Translations under genes and position numbers: made by a program | Part shown: positions 51,387 to 60,073 of the stretch, one piece after another | Numbering within the stretch: the first letter of the stretch is position 1 | How the letters are laid out: the number at the start of each line of letters is the position of its first letter | From: Erysipelotrichaceae bacterium | GTDB lineage: Bacteria > Bacillota_I > Bacilli_A > Erysipelotrichales > Erysipelotrichaceae | Direction of reading: 5' to 3' | Length of the DNA stretch: 64,000 bases | NCBI GenBank assembly: GCA_017512885.1 | Contig: JAFWEP010000028.1 | Location: 1-64,000, forward strand | Notes under the pieces: generated by a model | What the model saw: the letters and a program-made list of their open reading frames with translations, nothing else | Databases searched by the model: none | Told to the model about the DNA's origin: nothing

Positions 51387-52286
51387 ATGAATGTACGCAG
51401 AGTCGTGCCCAGCGGTTACTGCAAGGGCGTCGTGAGAGCGATCCGCATCGCTCTCGATGCACGCAGGGATTTCCCGCAGGAACCGGTCTATGTAGCCGGA
51501 ATGATCGTTCATAACCGCTATGTAGCAGAGGCACTGGAACAGAAAGGGATCATCACCCTGGATGATTCCCGTTCAAAGGAAGAATGGATCAACTCGCTCG
51601 ATCACGGCGTGCTGATCTTTTCTGCACACGGTATCGCGCAGTATTACAAGGATCTGGCCCGTTCCCGCGGCCTGATCGTGATCGATGCGTCCTGTGAAGA
51701 TGTGATCGAGACCCAGAAGATCATCACCCGGGAGCTGATGGCCGGCAAGGAGATCTTCTATATCGGCAAGAAAGGTCATCCTGAAGCGGAAGCCGTGCTC
51801 TCCCTTTCCGAGCACATCCACCTGCTGGATGATCCCCGGGTCCTGCCCGATGTCGAAGGCGAGATCTTCGTGACCAATCAGACCACGATGTCGATCTTTG
51901 AAGTGGCCGGTTTCTCGGAGATGATCCGGATGAAGTATCCCGATGCAGAATTCCAGCAGGAGATCTGTCAGGCGACTTCTTCCCGGCAGCAGGCCCTGCT
52001 GCGCTTGTTTGACTGCGATCTGCTCTATGTCGTGGGAGATCCCCGCTCCAACAACTCCAACAAGCTTGCCGAGATCGCTCACAAGGCCGGGATCCCGCTG
52101 GTCCGCATGATCGAAGATGTCAGCGGGATACAGGAGGAAGACCTCCATGACCGGAAGAATGTCTGTGTGACGGCCGGAGCCAGTACGCCCCCCTACCTCA
52201 GTCAGCAGGTGCTGGACACCATAAAAAAGTATGCCGAGAGCGGCATACTGGAGATCCCGGAAGTCGAGATCGATAAGATCCTTTAA
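51387..52286 (+). CDS. ispH: 4-hydroxy-3-methylbut-2-enyl diphosphate reductase
   Basis: 299 residues. The three iron-sulfur cysteines are in PSGYCKGVVRAI, IDASCEDV and EICQATSSRQ; SAHGI, TNQTTMS and VTAGASTPPYL are also conserved. Final MEP-pathway step, giving IPP and DMAPP. Stand-alone gene; it overlaps the convergent flippase gene by 4 bases at its end. IDASCEDV differs from the common DATCPLV but keeps the ligand. Confidence 0.95.
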   Translation: MNVRRVVPSGYCKGVVRAIRIALDARRDFPQEPVYVAGMIVHNRYVAEALEQKGIITLDDSRSKEEWINSLDHGVLIFSAHGIAQYYKDLARSRGLIVIDASCEDVIETQKIITRELMAGKEIFYIGKKGHPEAEAVLSLSEHIHLLDDPRVLPDVEGEIFVTNQTTMSIFEVAGFSEMIRMKYPDAEFQQEICQATSSRQQALLRLFDCDLLYVVGDPRSNNSNKLAEIAHKAGIPLVRMIEDVSGIQEEDLHDRKNVCVTAGASTPPYLSQQVLDTIKKYAESGILEIPEVEIDKIL

Positions 52287-53917
52287 GCGCGGAAACGTTT
52301 CAGCAATCCTTTCAGGGAGAATTCCTTCATCCGGAAGACCTGCTGCGGCAGTCTTAACAAGGTAGAGAAAGCCAGATAGACCGCCACCATCAGGATCCCT
52401 TCGATCCCGAAACGGAAGAGCAGCAGGATGCGGCTGTCGTAGCTGTGCGGCACGAAGTAGCTGAACAGCGCGACCGGCAGGATGCAGACGATGCTGGAAA
52501 GCAGGGTCCGGAAGGCGATCGAAGCGATGCTGCGGATATCGAAAGAGAACTGTTTCTTTAACAGAGCCGTACCTAACACGATGACCAGGATACTGGCCAG
52601 CGCCGTGGAATAGATCATGCCGGAATAACCGACGGCCTTGATCAGCACGAAGAAGGTCACGGCTTTTAATATGGCCGAAAGGACCAGGAAAGCGATCGCA
52701 TTGAGACGGAAACGCAGGGTGATCAGGATCGAAGAGAAGATCGGCGCGACCGTATCGGTGAAAGCGACCAGCGCATAGCGGCGCAAGAGCGAACCGCCCA
52801 GCACCACGTTCCGGCTGCCGTACATGATCGCATAGATCTCCGCTGAGAAGACGCCGATGACGAGCACGACCGGGATCAGGATATAGAGCACGGTGCCGAA
52901 GATGTCCCGCAGCTGACGGCGCAGCTGTTTGTGGTCCTGTTTCTCATAGGTATCACTGAGATAAGGGACCAGTCCCGCCGAGAAGCCCAGCGAGAGCACC
53001 TGCGGGATCGAAGCGATCTTCGAGCAGTTGGTCTGTACGATGCCCAGTACCTGCTTGGCGATCTCGTAATCGATGCCGGTCTTCGTGGCATAGGACAGGA
53101 AGAACTTGGCGTTGACCAGCGGTCCCATCGTACCCAGGAAGGAGATGATCACGTAAGGGATGCCCAGAGACAGGATCTCCCGCATGATCTTCTTCGGGGG
53201 CTGTGCTCCCCCTTCCTGCTTTGCCGCCTGCTGACGCACATAGCGGCTGTCCCGGCGGGTACTGGCCAGGAAATAAAGGATCGTGACGACGGCGGCCAGC
53301 GAAGCAGCCAGGATCGCCATATAGATCGCATAGATGCTTTTGAAGTGCAGCAGTTTGACGAAGAGATAGCCGAGACCGATGATGCCGGTGACTCTGACCA
53401 GCTGTTCCAGGACCTGCGATACGGCGTAGATATCGAGCCTCTTGAGGCCCTGATAGAAACCGCGTACCGAAGAGAGATAAGGTACGGTGATGACCGCCAG
53501 CAGCAGGATATAGAAGAGATTGGTCAGGGCCGCGATATCTTCCGGCGCTGCCGAGCTTCCCAGCGAGGAGACCGCCAGCGGCCTGGCTCCTAAGAAGAAC
53601 AGGAAGGCGATCAGGAAGGAGATGCCCATGATGAAGGAAGTACCGAGCTTCCGTACTAAGAGGGCCGTCTTATAGTCTTCCCGGCCTACATACTTGGCGA
53701 CCAGAGCAGCGATCGCAAAAGGAATGCCGGCCTGACAGATCTTGAGGATCATGTCGTAGTAGGTATAGGTGATGCTGTAGAAAGCCATGTTGCTCTCGCC
53801 GGCCAGAGAGTTCAGCGGAACGACATAAAACAGTCCCAGGGCCTTGGAGATAAAGACGCCGAAAGAGCCGGTCAGGGCTCCGGCCAGGAGAGACTGTTTT
53901 TTCTTTTCCTCAGTCAT
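52283..53917 (-). CDS. MurJ/YtgP-type lipid flippase (MOP superfamily)
   Basis: 544 residues from the ATG starting MTEEKKKQSLLAGAL, the same length as YtgP-type MurJ. About 14 membrane helices. The start GALTGSFGVFISKALGLFYVVPL and the later GLVPYLSDTYEK are family-like. It probably flips lipid II, completing the MraY-MurD-MurC pathway in this window, though other polysaccharide flippases share the fold. It overlaps the lipoprotein gene by 8 bases. Confidence 0.85.
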   Translation of the reverse strand: MTEEKKKQSLLAGALTGSFGVFISKALGLFYVVPLNSLAGESNMAFYSITYTYYDMILKICQAGIPFAIAALVAKYVGREDYKTALLVRKLGTSFIMGISFLIAFLFFLGARPLAVSSLGSSAAPEDIAALTNLFYILLLAVITVPYLSSVRGFYQGLKRLDIYAVSQVLEQLVRVTGIIGLGYLFVKLLHFKSIYAIYMAILAASLAAVVTILYFLASTRRDSRYVRQQAAKQEGGAQPPKKIMREILSLGIPYVIISFLGTMGPLVNAKFFLSYATKTGIDYEIAKQVLGIVQTNCSKIASIPQVLSLGFSAGLVPYLSDTYEKQDHKQLRRQLRDIFGTVLYILIPVVLVIGVFSAEIYAIMYGSRNVVLGGSLLRRYALVAFTDTVAPIFSSILITLRFRLNAIAFLVLSAILKAVTFFVLIKAVGYSGMIYSTALASILVIVLGTALLKKQFSFDIRSIASIAFRTLLSSIVCILPVALFSYFVPHSYDSRILLLFRFGIEGILMVAVYLAFSTLLRLPQQVFRMKEFSLKGLLKRFRA

Positions 53918-54419
53918 TTTCCTCCGATACCGCCAGGTGCAGACGGTAATAAGCACGGGTATTGTTGTTGCGGTCCTTGTTTTCCCACTGGATCAGGACC
54001 CTCAGATCCACCTCCGGCTTCTGGGAGACGCCGCTGATCACGAGACCGGAGACATAGCCCTTGTCGGGATTGCTCTGGTTGGGGATCATATGGTATTCGT
54101 TCTCTTCAAAGATGCCGACCGAAGCAGCCATCTGATTCGTATAGTCCACTCCGTCCTCACAGGCTAAAGCTTCCATATCGTACAGAGCGATACGGGCATT
54201 GTCGATGAAGACGTAATAACGGTAGCCTTCGGTGATCGGTACGATCTCTCCGGAAAGATCAAAAGCATTGGAACTCTCCCGCAGCACCTCCTGGGCCTGC
54301 AGAAGTTCCACCAGATCGAGATAACGCTCTTCAGCCGTCATTTTGCGGGCGCTGGAACTGTCGCGCTGACAGCCGCAGAGCAGCAGAAACAACAGCAGAA
54401 AACAGCAGAACTTTTTCAT
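53910..54419 (-). CDS. Lipoprotein of unknown function
   Basis: 169 residues with a lipoprotein signal: MKKFCCF, hydrophobic run, lipobox LLCGC. The mature part has no motif I recognise (segments YYVFIDNARIALYDME and VSGLVISG). Translationally coupled to the MurJ-like gene. The -10 (TATAAT, 54426-54431) lies 6 nt before ATG without a ribosome site. Confidence 0.8.
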   Translation of the reverse strand: MKKFCCFLLLFLLLCGCQRDSSSARKMTAEERYLDLVELLQAQEVLRESSNAFDLSGEIVPITEGYRYYVFIDNARIALYDMEALACEDGVDYTNQMAASVGIFEENEYHMIPNQSNPDKGYVSGLVISGVSQKPEVDLRVLIQWENKDRNNNTRAYYRLHLAVSEEND

Positions 54420-54425
54420 GACTCA

Positions 54426-54431
54426 ATTATA
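54426..54431 (-). promoter_or_regulatory. -10 box of the lipoprotein-MurJ unit (probably leaderless)
   Basis: TATAAT on the minus strand six bases before the ATG. The -35 region lies in the tyrS terminator palindrome. Confidence 0.5.
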
Positions 54432-54442
54432 AACAGAATAAT

Positions 54443-54464
54443 GGAAAGGGACTAGTCCCTTTCC
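54443..54464 (-). terminator. Terminator palindrome over the tyrS stop codon
   Basis: A perfect 22-base palindrome, GGAAAGGGAC-TA-GTCCCTTTCC, with the tyrS TAG in its centre. The following minus-strand sequence (ATTATTCTGTTT) is T-rich but not a clean U-tract. Confidence 0.6.
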
Positions 54465-55678
54465 AGTACGAAGTAATTCTTCTTGCCTTTGCGCAGGATG
54501 AAGAGGTTTCCGGCCAATGCCCTGTCAGCACTGAGCAGCAGGTTCGGATCCTTTTCCTTAACGCCGTTCAGAGTGATCGAGGAACCGTTGATCAGTTCTC
54601 TCGCTTCCCGCTTGGAGGAGCAGGCGCCGACTTTTAAGAGCGCATCGGAGAGCGTGATCTCTTCATTGAGCGGGAAACGCGGCAGATCGCTGATGCCTTC
54701 GCGCAGTTCCTTCTCGCTCAGAGAACGGATATCGCCGCCGAAGAAGGTCTCCGAGATGCGTACGGCGCTCTCGTAGGCTTCCTCTCCGCGTAAGAAGCTG
54801 ATGACCTCGTGAGCCAGGGCCTTATGGGCCTTGCGCAGATGCGGTTCGTTGCGGTTGGATTCTTCCAGAGCTTCGATCTCTTCTTTGGAAAGGAAGGTCA
54901 GGAACTTCAGGTAGTCGATGACTTTGGCATCTTCGGAGTTGATGAAGAACTGGTACATCTCATAAGAGGAAGTCTTCTCCGGAGAGAGCCAGATCGCTTT
55001 GCCGTTGGACTTGCCGAACTTGGTGCCGTCGCTCTTGGTCAGCAGAGGCATCGTAAAGGCATAGCACTCGGTATTGTGCTTCTTGCGGATCAGTTCGATC
55101 CCGGCAGTGATGTTGCCCCACTGGTCCTGACCGGCACACTGCAGGGTGACCCCTCTCTCTTCGTAGAGGTGCAGGAAATCCAGTGCCTGCAGGATCATGT
55201 AGGAGAACTCGGTGTAGGTGATGCCCTGATCGAGACGTCTTCTGACGATGTCCTTGTTCAGCATGTAGTTGATGTTGAAGAACTTGCCGTAGTCGCGCAG
55301 GAAATCGATGACCTGGATATCCTTGATCCAGTCGTAGTTGTTGACGACTTCAAAACCGAAGATATCTTCCGCCTGTTTCTTCAGACAGGCGATGTTGTGG
55401 TCGACTTCTTCCTTGGTGATCATCGGCCGTTCGGCATCCGGTTTGGGATCGCCGATCATGCCGGTACCGCCTCCGACTAAAAGGATCGGATGGTGTCCGG
55501 CTTCCTTCAGACGGCGGGAGATCAGGAACGAGGAGAAGTGTCCGATATGCAGACTGTCTCCGGTCGGATCGGTGCCGATGTAGAAGGTCATGCCGCCGTT
55601 GTTGAGTTTTTCGCGCAGGTCCGGTGAACTGACATCCTTGATCAGTCCCCGCCATTCCAGTTCTTCATAGATTCCCAT
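54452..55678 (-). CDS. tyrS: Tyrosyl-tRNA synthetase
   Basis: 408 residues from the ATG beginning MGIYEELEWRGL. Class I signatures: TFYIGTDPTGDSLHIGH and the KMSKS-like LLTKSDGTKFGKS. The C-terminal S4-like domain contains SKREARELINGSSI. AAAGGA precedes the ATG; the in-frame upstream extension to 55741 lies in the T-box leader and is rejected. Controlled by a T-box riboswitch. Confidence 0.96.
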   Translation of the reverse strand: MGIYEELEWRGLIKDVSSPDLREKLNNGGMTFYIGTDPTGDSLHIGHFSSFLISRRLKEAGHHPILLVGGGTGMIGDPKPDAERPMITKEEVDHNIACLKKQAEDIFGFEVVNNYDWIKDIQVIDFLRDYGKFFNINYMLNKDIVRRRLDQGITYTEFSYMILQALDFLHLYEERGVTLQCAGQDQWGNITAGIELIRKKHNTECYAFTMPLLTKSDGTKFGKSNGKAIWLSPEKTSSYEMYQFFINSEDAKVIDYLKFLTFLSKEEIEALEESNRNEPHLRKAHKALAHEVISFLRGEEAYESAVRISETFFGGDIRSLSEKELREGISDLPRFPLNEEITLSDALLKVGACSSKREARELINGSSITLNGVKEKDPNLLLSADRALAGNLFILRKGKKNYFVLERD

Positions 55679-55694
55679 AAGTATTCCTTTCCAT

Positions 55695-55855
55695 AAAAAA
55701 GGCAGAACCAAGGTCGCTGCAAAGCGAGGTCCCACCTTCATTTCTTACTCTGCCCTTAACGCGGGATACGTCTTATCTTTGCAATAAGAAACTCCAAGGT
55801 GTATTTCCCTTCCCTTCCTGTCCCCTTCTCAGCAGCCAGGGGCTCTCTGTACATT
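55695..55855 (-). promoter_or_regulatory. Tyrosine T-box riboswitch upstream of tyrS
   Basis: On the minus strand: an AGAGAGCC stem I start (near 55848), apical CTGAGAAGGGG, specifier UAC for tyrosine (55803-55801) followed by A, a stem III hairpin CTTAT-TGCAAAG-ATAAG, the T-box AAGGTGGGACC (55738-55728), then a terminator in which GGCAGA (55754-55749) pairs with TCTGCC (55706-55701) before six T. Uncharged tRNA-Tyr should favour read-through. The tRNA 3'-end-pairing bulge reads UGGG, where UGGU would match an A73 discriminator. Confidence 0.88.
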
Positions 55856-55882
55856 CCGGAACGGTACTCTTCCTTTTCAGCG

Positions 55883-56875
55883 CTATTTCTTTGTGGTCTG
55901 CCGCGGCGTGAAGAGATAGGTCAGACACTTTTCCTTGTCTTCCACCTTTTCATCCTGCAGCATCTTGGTCATCAGCCGCATACCGACAGCACCCAGATCA
56001 TACGACGGGATCGAGAATGCCGAGATCTTCGGTCTGACCATCGAATTATACTTCGTATCGATCGCACAGACAAGTTCCATGTCTTCCGGAACGCTGATCC
56101 CGTTCTCTCTGGCGGCATTGACGACAGCCATTGCCTGCGAGTCACGGTTGACGATCATCAGCTGGTGCCTGTGATCCTTGAAGTATTCGCAGAGGAAGCG
56201 GTAGGAAGAACGCGCTTCCCGTGGGATATGCACATAGTTCTCAAAGTTCAGGCCATGGGCCGCAAAGGCTTTCTGAGCCCCTTCCCGCATCTGCCGGGAA
56301 CTGGCTTCGTTCTTGCGGTCTTCGAGGACAGCGATGTCCTGCAGGCCCTTCTCCAGATATCTCTCGCAGAGCTCGCTGACAGCCTTCTCGGTATCGACAT
56401 AGACGGAGCAGATCCTTTCCGAGGAGATGCGGTTGCCGATGACGACGATCGGGATGTTGTAGTCGTTGAGCAGGTTGATGGAATCTTCCTTGATCTTGTC
56501 GGAATAGATGATGACCCCGTCGACCCGGGACTTGATGATGACGTCGATGATCTTGTCGACATCAGAGATCCCTTCGGTGATCGTATGCAGGATCACGCTG
56601 TAGTTGTAGATCTTGGAGACATCCAGCAGACCGTTGATGATCTGTCCGGTATAGGTGAAGCTCGTTTCCGGGACGATCAGACCGATCATGGTCGTCTTCT
56701 GCAGAGCTAATCCCTGAGCGATCGCATTGGGCTTATAGCCCAGATGCACGATCGCATCTTCGACCTTCTTGCGGGTAGCAGCTTTGACGACGGAAGAATC
56801 GTTGATAACACGGGAAACGGTGGCCAGTGAGACACCGGCTTCCTTGGCTACATCGTAGATCGTTACTCGTTTCAT
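55883..56875 (-). CDS. ccpA: Catabolite control protein A-like LacI-family regulator
   Basis: 330 residues. N-terminal helix-turn-helix TIYDVAKEAGVSLATVSRVI and hinge PNAIAQGLALQ. The C-terminal VRPKISAFSIPSYDLGAVGMRL closely tracks CcpA. The neighbourhood murC-ytxG-ytxH-ccpA with tyrS nearby repeats the Bacillus order, supporting CcpA, the HPr-Ser-P-dependent carbon regulator. I cannot verify all HPr-contact residues. The ATG overlaps the ytxH-like stop (ATGA). Confidence 0.82.
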   Translation of the reverse strand: MKRVTIYDVAKEAGVSLATVSRVINDSSVVKAATRKKVEDAIVHLGYKPNAIAQGLALQKTTMIGLIVPETSFTYTGQIINGLLDVSKIYNYSVILHTITEGISDVDKIIDVIIKSRVDGVIIYSDKIKEDSINLLNDYNIPIVVIGNRISSERICSVYVDTEKAVSELCERYLEKGLQDIAVLEDRKNEASSRQMREGAQKAFAAHGLNFENYVHIPREARSSYRFLCEYFKDHRHQLMIVNRDSQAMAVVNAARENGISVPEDMELVCAIDTKYNSMVRPKISAFSIPSYDLGAVGMRLMTKMLQDEKVEDKEKCLTYLFTPRQTTKK

Positions 56876-57546
56876 GCGTTATCCTCTCCCGGTCCTTCCG
56901 GCGGTGCTTCGGCCGGAGCTTCCGCTTCCGGGGCTTCCTCCGGCGTTTCGACCGTTTCTTCTTTCTTCATCAGGCTGCGCAGCGCTTCTGCTGCCTTATC
57001 GGCTGCAGCCAGGACATCGTCCTTGGCTTTGACCAGTTTCTCATCCAGATCCGTCTTTTCCGCCAGTTCGTTCCATTTGACCTTGACGGCGTCCCGCAGG
57101 TCAGTGACCTTGTCGATGACCTTGCGGACATTCTCGTTCTCGCCGGCCTTGTCGAGAGTCGTATTGACGGCGCTGCCGACTTTCAGAGCGGTCTCCTTCG
57201 TCTTCTCGATGCCGTTCTCGACCGCTTCCCGGACCTGGGGGTTATTCTTCAGTTCGTTCAGTTTGCCCATCGCAAAGTCAGCAGCTTCCTGCGATTTGCT
57301 GCGGATGTAGTCCAGGGTCTTTTCCATCTGGACCCTGTCCCTGGTCTCCTGATAGGCACTGACCAGTTTGCCGGAAGTCGTTTCCAGCGTTTCGCTGACC
57401 TTGCCGGCGATGGCTTTGGCCTTGGCCGAAAGACGCTCGTCTTCCACTTCATCGGCGGCCCGGGTGATCTCTTCGATCTTCCGCTTCATTTCTTCAACAG
57501 TCTCGTTGACGGATCTTTCCAGTTCCTGTCTCTCTTCTTCATTCAT
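56872..57546 (-). CDS. YtxH-like helical envelope-stress-type protein
   Basis: 224 residues, almost all charged alpha-helix (alternating K/E with A and L), probably long coiled coil, ending in a Pro/Glu/Ala tail (EAPEAEAPAEAPPEG). No membrane helix. Position between the DUF948 gene and ccpA equals that of ytxH in Bacillus; sequence similarity beyond composition is weak, so the name is positional. Confidence 0.65.
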   Translation of the reverse strand: MNEEERQELERSVNETVEEMKRKIEEITRAADEVEDERLSAKAKAIAGKVSETLETTSGKLVSAYQETRDRVQMEKTLDYIRSKSQEAADFAMGKLNELKNNPQVREAVENGIEKTKETALKVGSAVNTTLDKAGENENVRKVIDKVTDLRDAVKVKWNELAEKTDLDEKLVKAKDDVLAAADKAAEALRSLMKKEETVETPEEAPEAEAPAEAPPEGPGEDNA

Positions 57547-57548
57547 GA

Positions 57549-57971
57549 CTATTTTCCTCCGATGATATCTTCCGGACTCGGTTCCTTCGGTTCCGGCGTT
57601 TTCTTCAGATTGCGGACCTTGTCGATCACTTCGTCGGTCTTGGCCAGCAGTTCGTCCTTCTTCTCGATCAGGACGTCCTTGTTTTTGTGGAGATAATCCT
57701 TGGCATCCCCGATCGCCTTGACACCGGCATCATAACCGCTGTCCACGCCGTGACTGACTTTCACGACCGTATTCAAAGGCTCCTGGATCTTGGTCAGGCT
57801 GGTATCGACCAGATCGATGGTCGTATGGGTCTTTTCCAGGGTCCCGCCTACTTTTTTCACGACTTTGATCAGATTGTTCAGCAGCACGATCAGCAGGATC
57901 AGAACGATCAGTCCGGCGATCGGCAGCAGCTGTTCAGCCAGAGCTTTGCTGGCAACAATGAAAGCATCCAT
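57549..57971 (-). CDS. DUF948 (YtxG-like) membrane protein
   Basis: 140 residues: a membrane helix (about 15-37, LPIAGLIVLILLIVLLNNLI), then a predicted coiled coil with VKKVGGTLEKTHTTIDLVD, the DUF948 look, ending in a charged tail. Function unknown; next to murC in many Bacillota. Short spacing (2 nt) to the YtxH-like gene. Confidence 0.75.
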   Translation of the reverse strand: MDAFIVASKALAEQLLPIAGLIVLILLIVLLNNLIKVVKKVGGTLEKTHTTIDLVDTSLTKIQEPLNTVVKVSHGVDSGYDAGVKAIGDAKDYLHKNKDVLIEKKDELLAKTDEVIDKVRNLKKTPEPKEPSPEDIIGGK

Positions 57972-57996
57972 GATAGGTCCTCACTTTCTCTTCTAA

Positions 57997-58024
57997 ATTG
58001 TAACAGATTTGCATTTTTTTACAA
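57997..58024 (-). promoter_or_regulatory. Promoter of ytxG-ytxH-ccpA
   Basis: TTGTAA, 16-base spacer, TACAAT on the minus strand, 25 nt before the ATG with GAGG between them. Confidence 0.7.
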
Positions 58025-58080
58025 TGAAATGATTTACATTTCAGAACCAACTACCGAAGATTGCACGTAATATCACCAAA

Positions 58081-58103
58081 GAAAAAGACAGCCGGAGCTG
58101 TCT
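58081..58103 (-). terminator. Terminator overlapping the murC stop
   Basis: AGACAGC (58086-58092) pairs with GCTGTCT (58097-58103) around CGGA; five T follow on the minus strand. The murC TAG (58102-58104) overlaps the stem. Confidence 0.85.
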
Positions 58104-59403
58104 AGAAGAGTGCTTTGGTCTTTTCGGCCAGATGATAGATGTCCTTGCTGGACATGAAGACGTAGCAGGCGTCCTTTTCCGCAGCCAGAACGGCAGCGCC
58201 GGCTTCGTCCTCGCTGAGGACGACCGAACCCGGCAGACGCTCCTGCAGGTAACGGATATCGATATCGACGCCGTCCTGCTTGTCATCGATGGAGGTGAAA
58301 TCCAGCAGGTAGACCTTGTCGGCCAGGGAGAGCGCAGCCGCGAAATCATCCGCAAAGCGGTAGACCCGGCTGGCCCGGTGCGGCTTGAAGATCGCCACGA
58401 TCTTTTTGTCCGGGAAACGGTTGCGGGCCGTCTCCAGCGTGACTTTGACCTCAGTCGGATGGTGGGCATAGTCATCGACGAAGACTGCATCGGCGAACTT
58501 CTCGACCTTGAAGCGGCGTTTTGGAGTCGCGAACTGCTGGAACGAAAGTTCGATCAGGGCCGGAGCGATCCCCAGCATGGTCGCCAGGGAGATGACCGCC
58601 AGGGCATCATAGAGCAGATGCTGCTCCGAGAACGGCAGGCAGTAGTCGCCGACATGGTTCCCCCGGAAAGTGACCTGGAAGTTGCAGCGTTCCGGCTGGG
58701 CCTGCAGGTTGACGATGCGGAAATCGTTGTCTTCTCCGAAACCGAAGGAGAAATGGGCACAGGGGATGTTCAGCTTGCGGGCTTCCGGATCGTCTCCGTT
58801 AAAGAAGACCGCTTCCTTGACCTGTTCCACAAAGGACTGATAGGCCGAAAGGTAATCCGCCTCATCCTTGAAGTAATCGACATGGTCGATCTCGACATTG
58901 GTGATCAATGCATAGGTCGGATGATAGGCCAGGAAATGGCGGCGGAACTCATCCGCTTCGACACAGAGATACTTGCTGTCGGGAGTGATATGCCCTTCTC
59001 CGTCACCGATCAGATAGGCCGTCGGGGCATAACGGGAAAAGACATCCCGGGTCATCGTGGTCGTGGTGGTCTTGCCGTGCGAACCGCTGATCGCGATCGA
59101 GGTATAGCCTTCCATCAGTTTCCCGAGATATTCATGGTAACGGTAGCAGGTGCAGGTCGGGTTATTGCGGGCAGCGATGACTTCCGGGAAATCCTCCAAG
59201 AAGGCATTGCCGATGATGACCGTCATCCCGTCCCGGATATTGGCGGGGTCAAAGGGAACGATCGGGATCTGCCTTTTCAGCAGTTCCTCCTCGGTAAAGA
59301 AATGCTTCTCCAGATCGGAACCGGAGACTTCTTCCCCCAGGTCCTTCAACATGCAGGCCAGGGCCGCCATTCCGGTGCCTTTAATGCCGATAAAGAATAC
59401 CAT
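58102..59403 (-). CDS. murC: UDP-N-acetylmuramate:L-alanine ligase
   Basis: 433 residues. N-terminal GIKGTGMAALACML, ATP loop SGSHGKTTTTTM, NVEIDHVDYF and the C-terminal VDDYAHHPTEVKVTL and FKPHRASRVY place it as MurC. Adds the first amino acid to UDP-MurNAc. Two bases after the preceding gene; co-transcribed with it and the lipoprotein upstream. Confidence 0.97.
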   Translation of the reverse strand: MVFFIGIKGTGMAALACMLKDLGEEVSGSDLEKHFFTEEELLKRQIPIVPFDPANIRDGMTVIIGNAFLEDFPEVIAARNNPTCTCYRYHEYLGKLMEGYTSIAISGSHGKTTTTTMTRDVFSRYAPTAYLIGDGEGHITPDSKYLCVEADEFRRHFLAYHPTYALITNVEIDHVDYFKDEADYLSAYQSFVEQVKEAVFFNGDDPEARKLNIPCAHFSFGFGEDNDFRIVNLQAQPERCNFQVTFRGNHVGDYCLPFSEQHLLYDALAVISLATMLGIAPALIELSFQQFATPKRRFKVEKFADAVFVDDYAHHPTEVKVTLETARNRFPDKKIVAIFKPHRASRVYRFADDFAAALSLADKVYLLDFTSIDDKQDGVDIDIRYLQERLPGSVVLSEDEAGAAVLAAEKDACYVFMSSKDIYHLAEKTKALF

Positions 59404-59405
59404 GC

Positions 59406-60068
59406 TTACTCCTTGTCGTCCTTGAAGAGCTCGTCAAAGAGCGAGATCTCCTGTGCCGCTACATAGGTCTCGTCATCATGCAGGATCTCGTCCAGACTGT
59501 GGTTCTCGAACCCGTCTTCGCGGATCCCCTGCAGCGGCATCTCGCCGGCCGAGAAATGCTGGGTCACGCCCTGGATCGTTTCTTCCTTGGGCAGGACATC
59601 AACGGCCGGGGTCTGCGGTCTCTTCGGTTCCGGCCTGACCGGTTCTTCTTCCTTCTGCGGGATCACGCCGTAGAACGGGGAATAGACCGTTCCCAGCACC
59701 GACCCGCTGTCCTTCTTGATCTGCGGGGTGTGCAGGACAGGTTCGCCCGTCTTCTCCTTGTCGACATAGCCGAAGATCGGGGAGATCGCCGGCTGGGATT
59801 CATAGGGACGGACTTCTTCCTTCTTCTCCGCTTCCTTTTCCTTTTTGGGAGCAGGCTTGCGGACCTGCAGTTCATCGAGATCGATGAAGGAACCGCTGCG
59901 TTTCTTTTCCGTTTTCTTCTCTTCCGTCTTCACCGGAGCCGGTCTTGCTTCCTGAACAGGCTGTTTCACCGGTTCCGCCAGAGGTTTCACTTCCTCTAAG
60001 GGAGCTTCGACGACGACTTTTCCCTCTTCTTCTTCGGGTTCAAATAACAGATCGATCAGTTTTTTCAT
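59406..60068 (-). CDS. Disordered linker protein at the SftA position
   Basis: 220 residues, mostly Lys/Glu/Pro-rich and probably disordered, no membrane helix and no ATPase motifs. Two short islands repeat a theme: ISPIFGYVDKEK (about 95) and TVYSPFYGVIP (about 128), similar to the SPIYGF-type motif in the linkers of SftA/FtsK DNA translocases. In Bacillus sftA sits directly before murC, exactly this position. It may be a translocase remnant or an independent divisome adaptor. The C terminus is acidic (ISLFDELFKDDKE). Confidence 0.65.
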   Translation of the reverse strand: MKKLIDLLFEPEEEEGKVVVEAPLEEVKPLAEPVKQPVQEARPAPVKTEEKKTEKKRSGSFIDLDELQVRKPAPKKEKEAEKKEEVRPYESQPAISPIFGYVDKEKTGEPVLHTPQIKKDSGSVLGTVYSPFYGVIPQKEEEPVRPEPKRPQTPAVDVLPKEETIQGVTQHFSAGEMPLQGIREDGFENHSLDEILHDDETYVAAQEISLFDELFKDDKE

Positions 60069-60073
60069 GATTT

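Noticed and set aside
54443-54464. The 22-base perfect palindrome as a repressor operator
   Set aside because: It centres on the tyrS stop codon and is followed by T-rich sequence, so a terminator explains it better; an additional operator role cannot be excluded.
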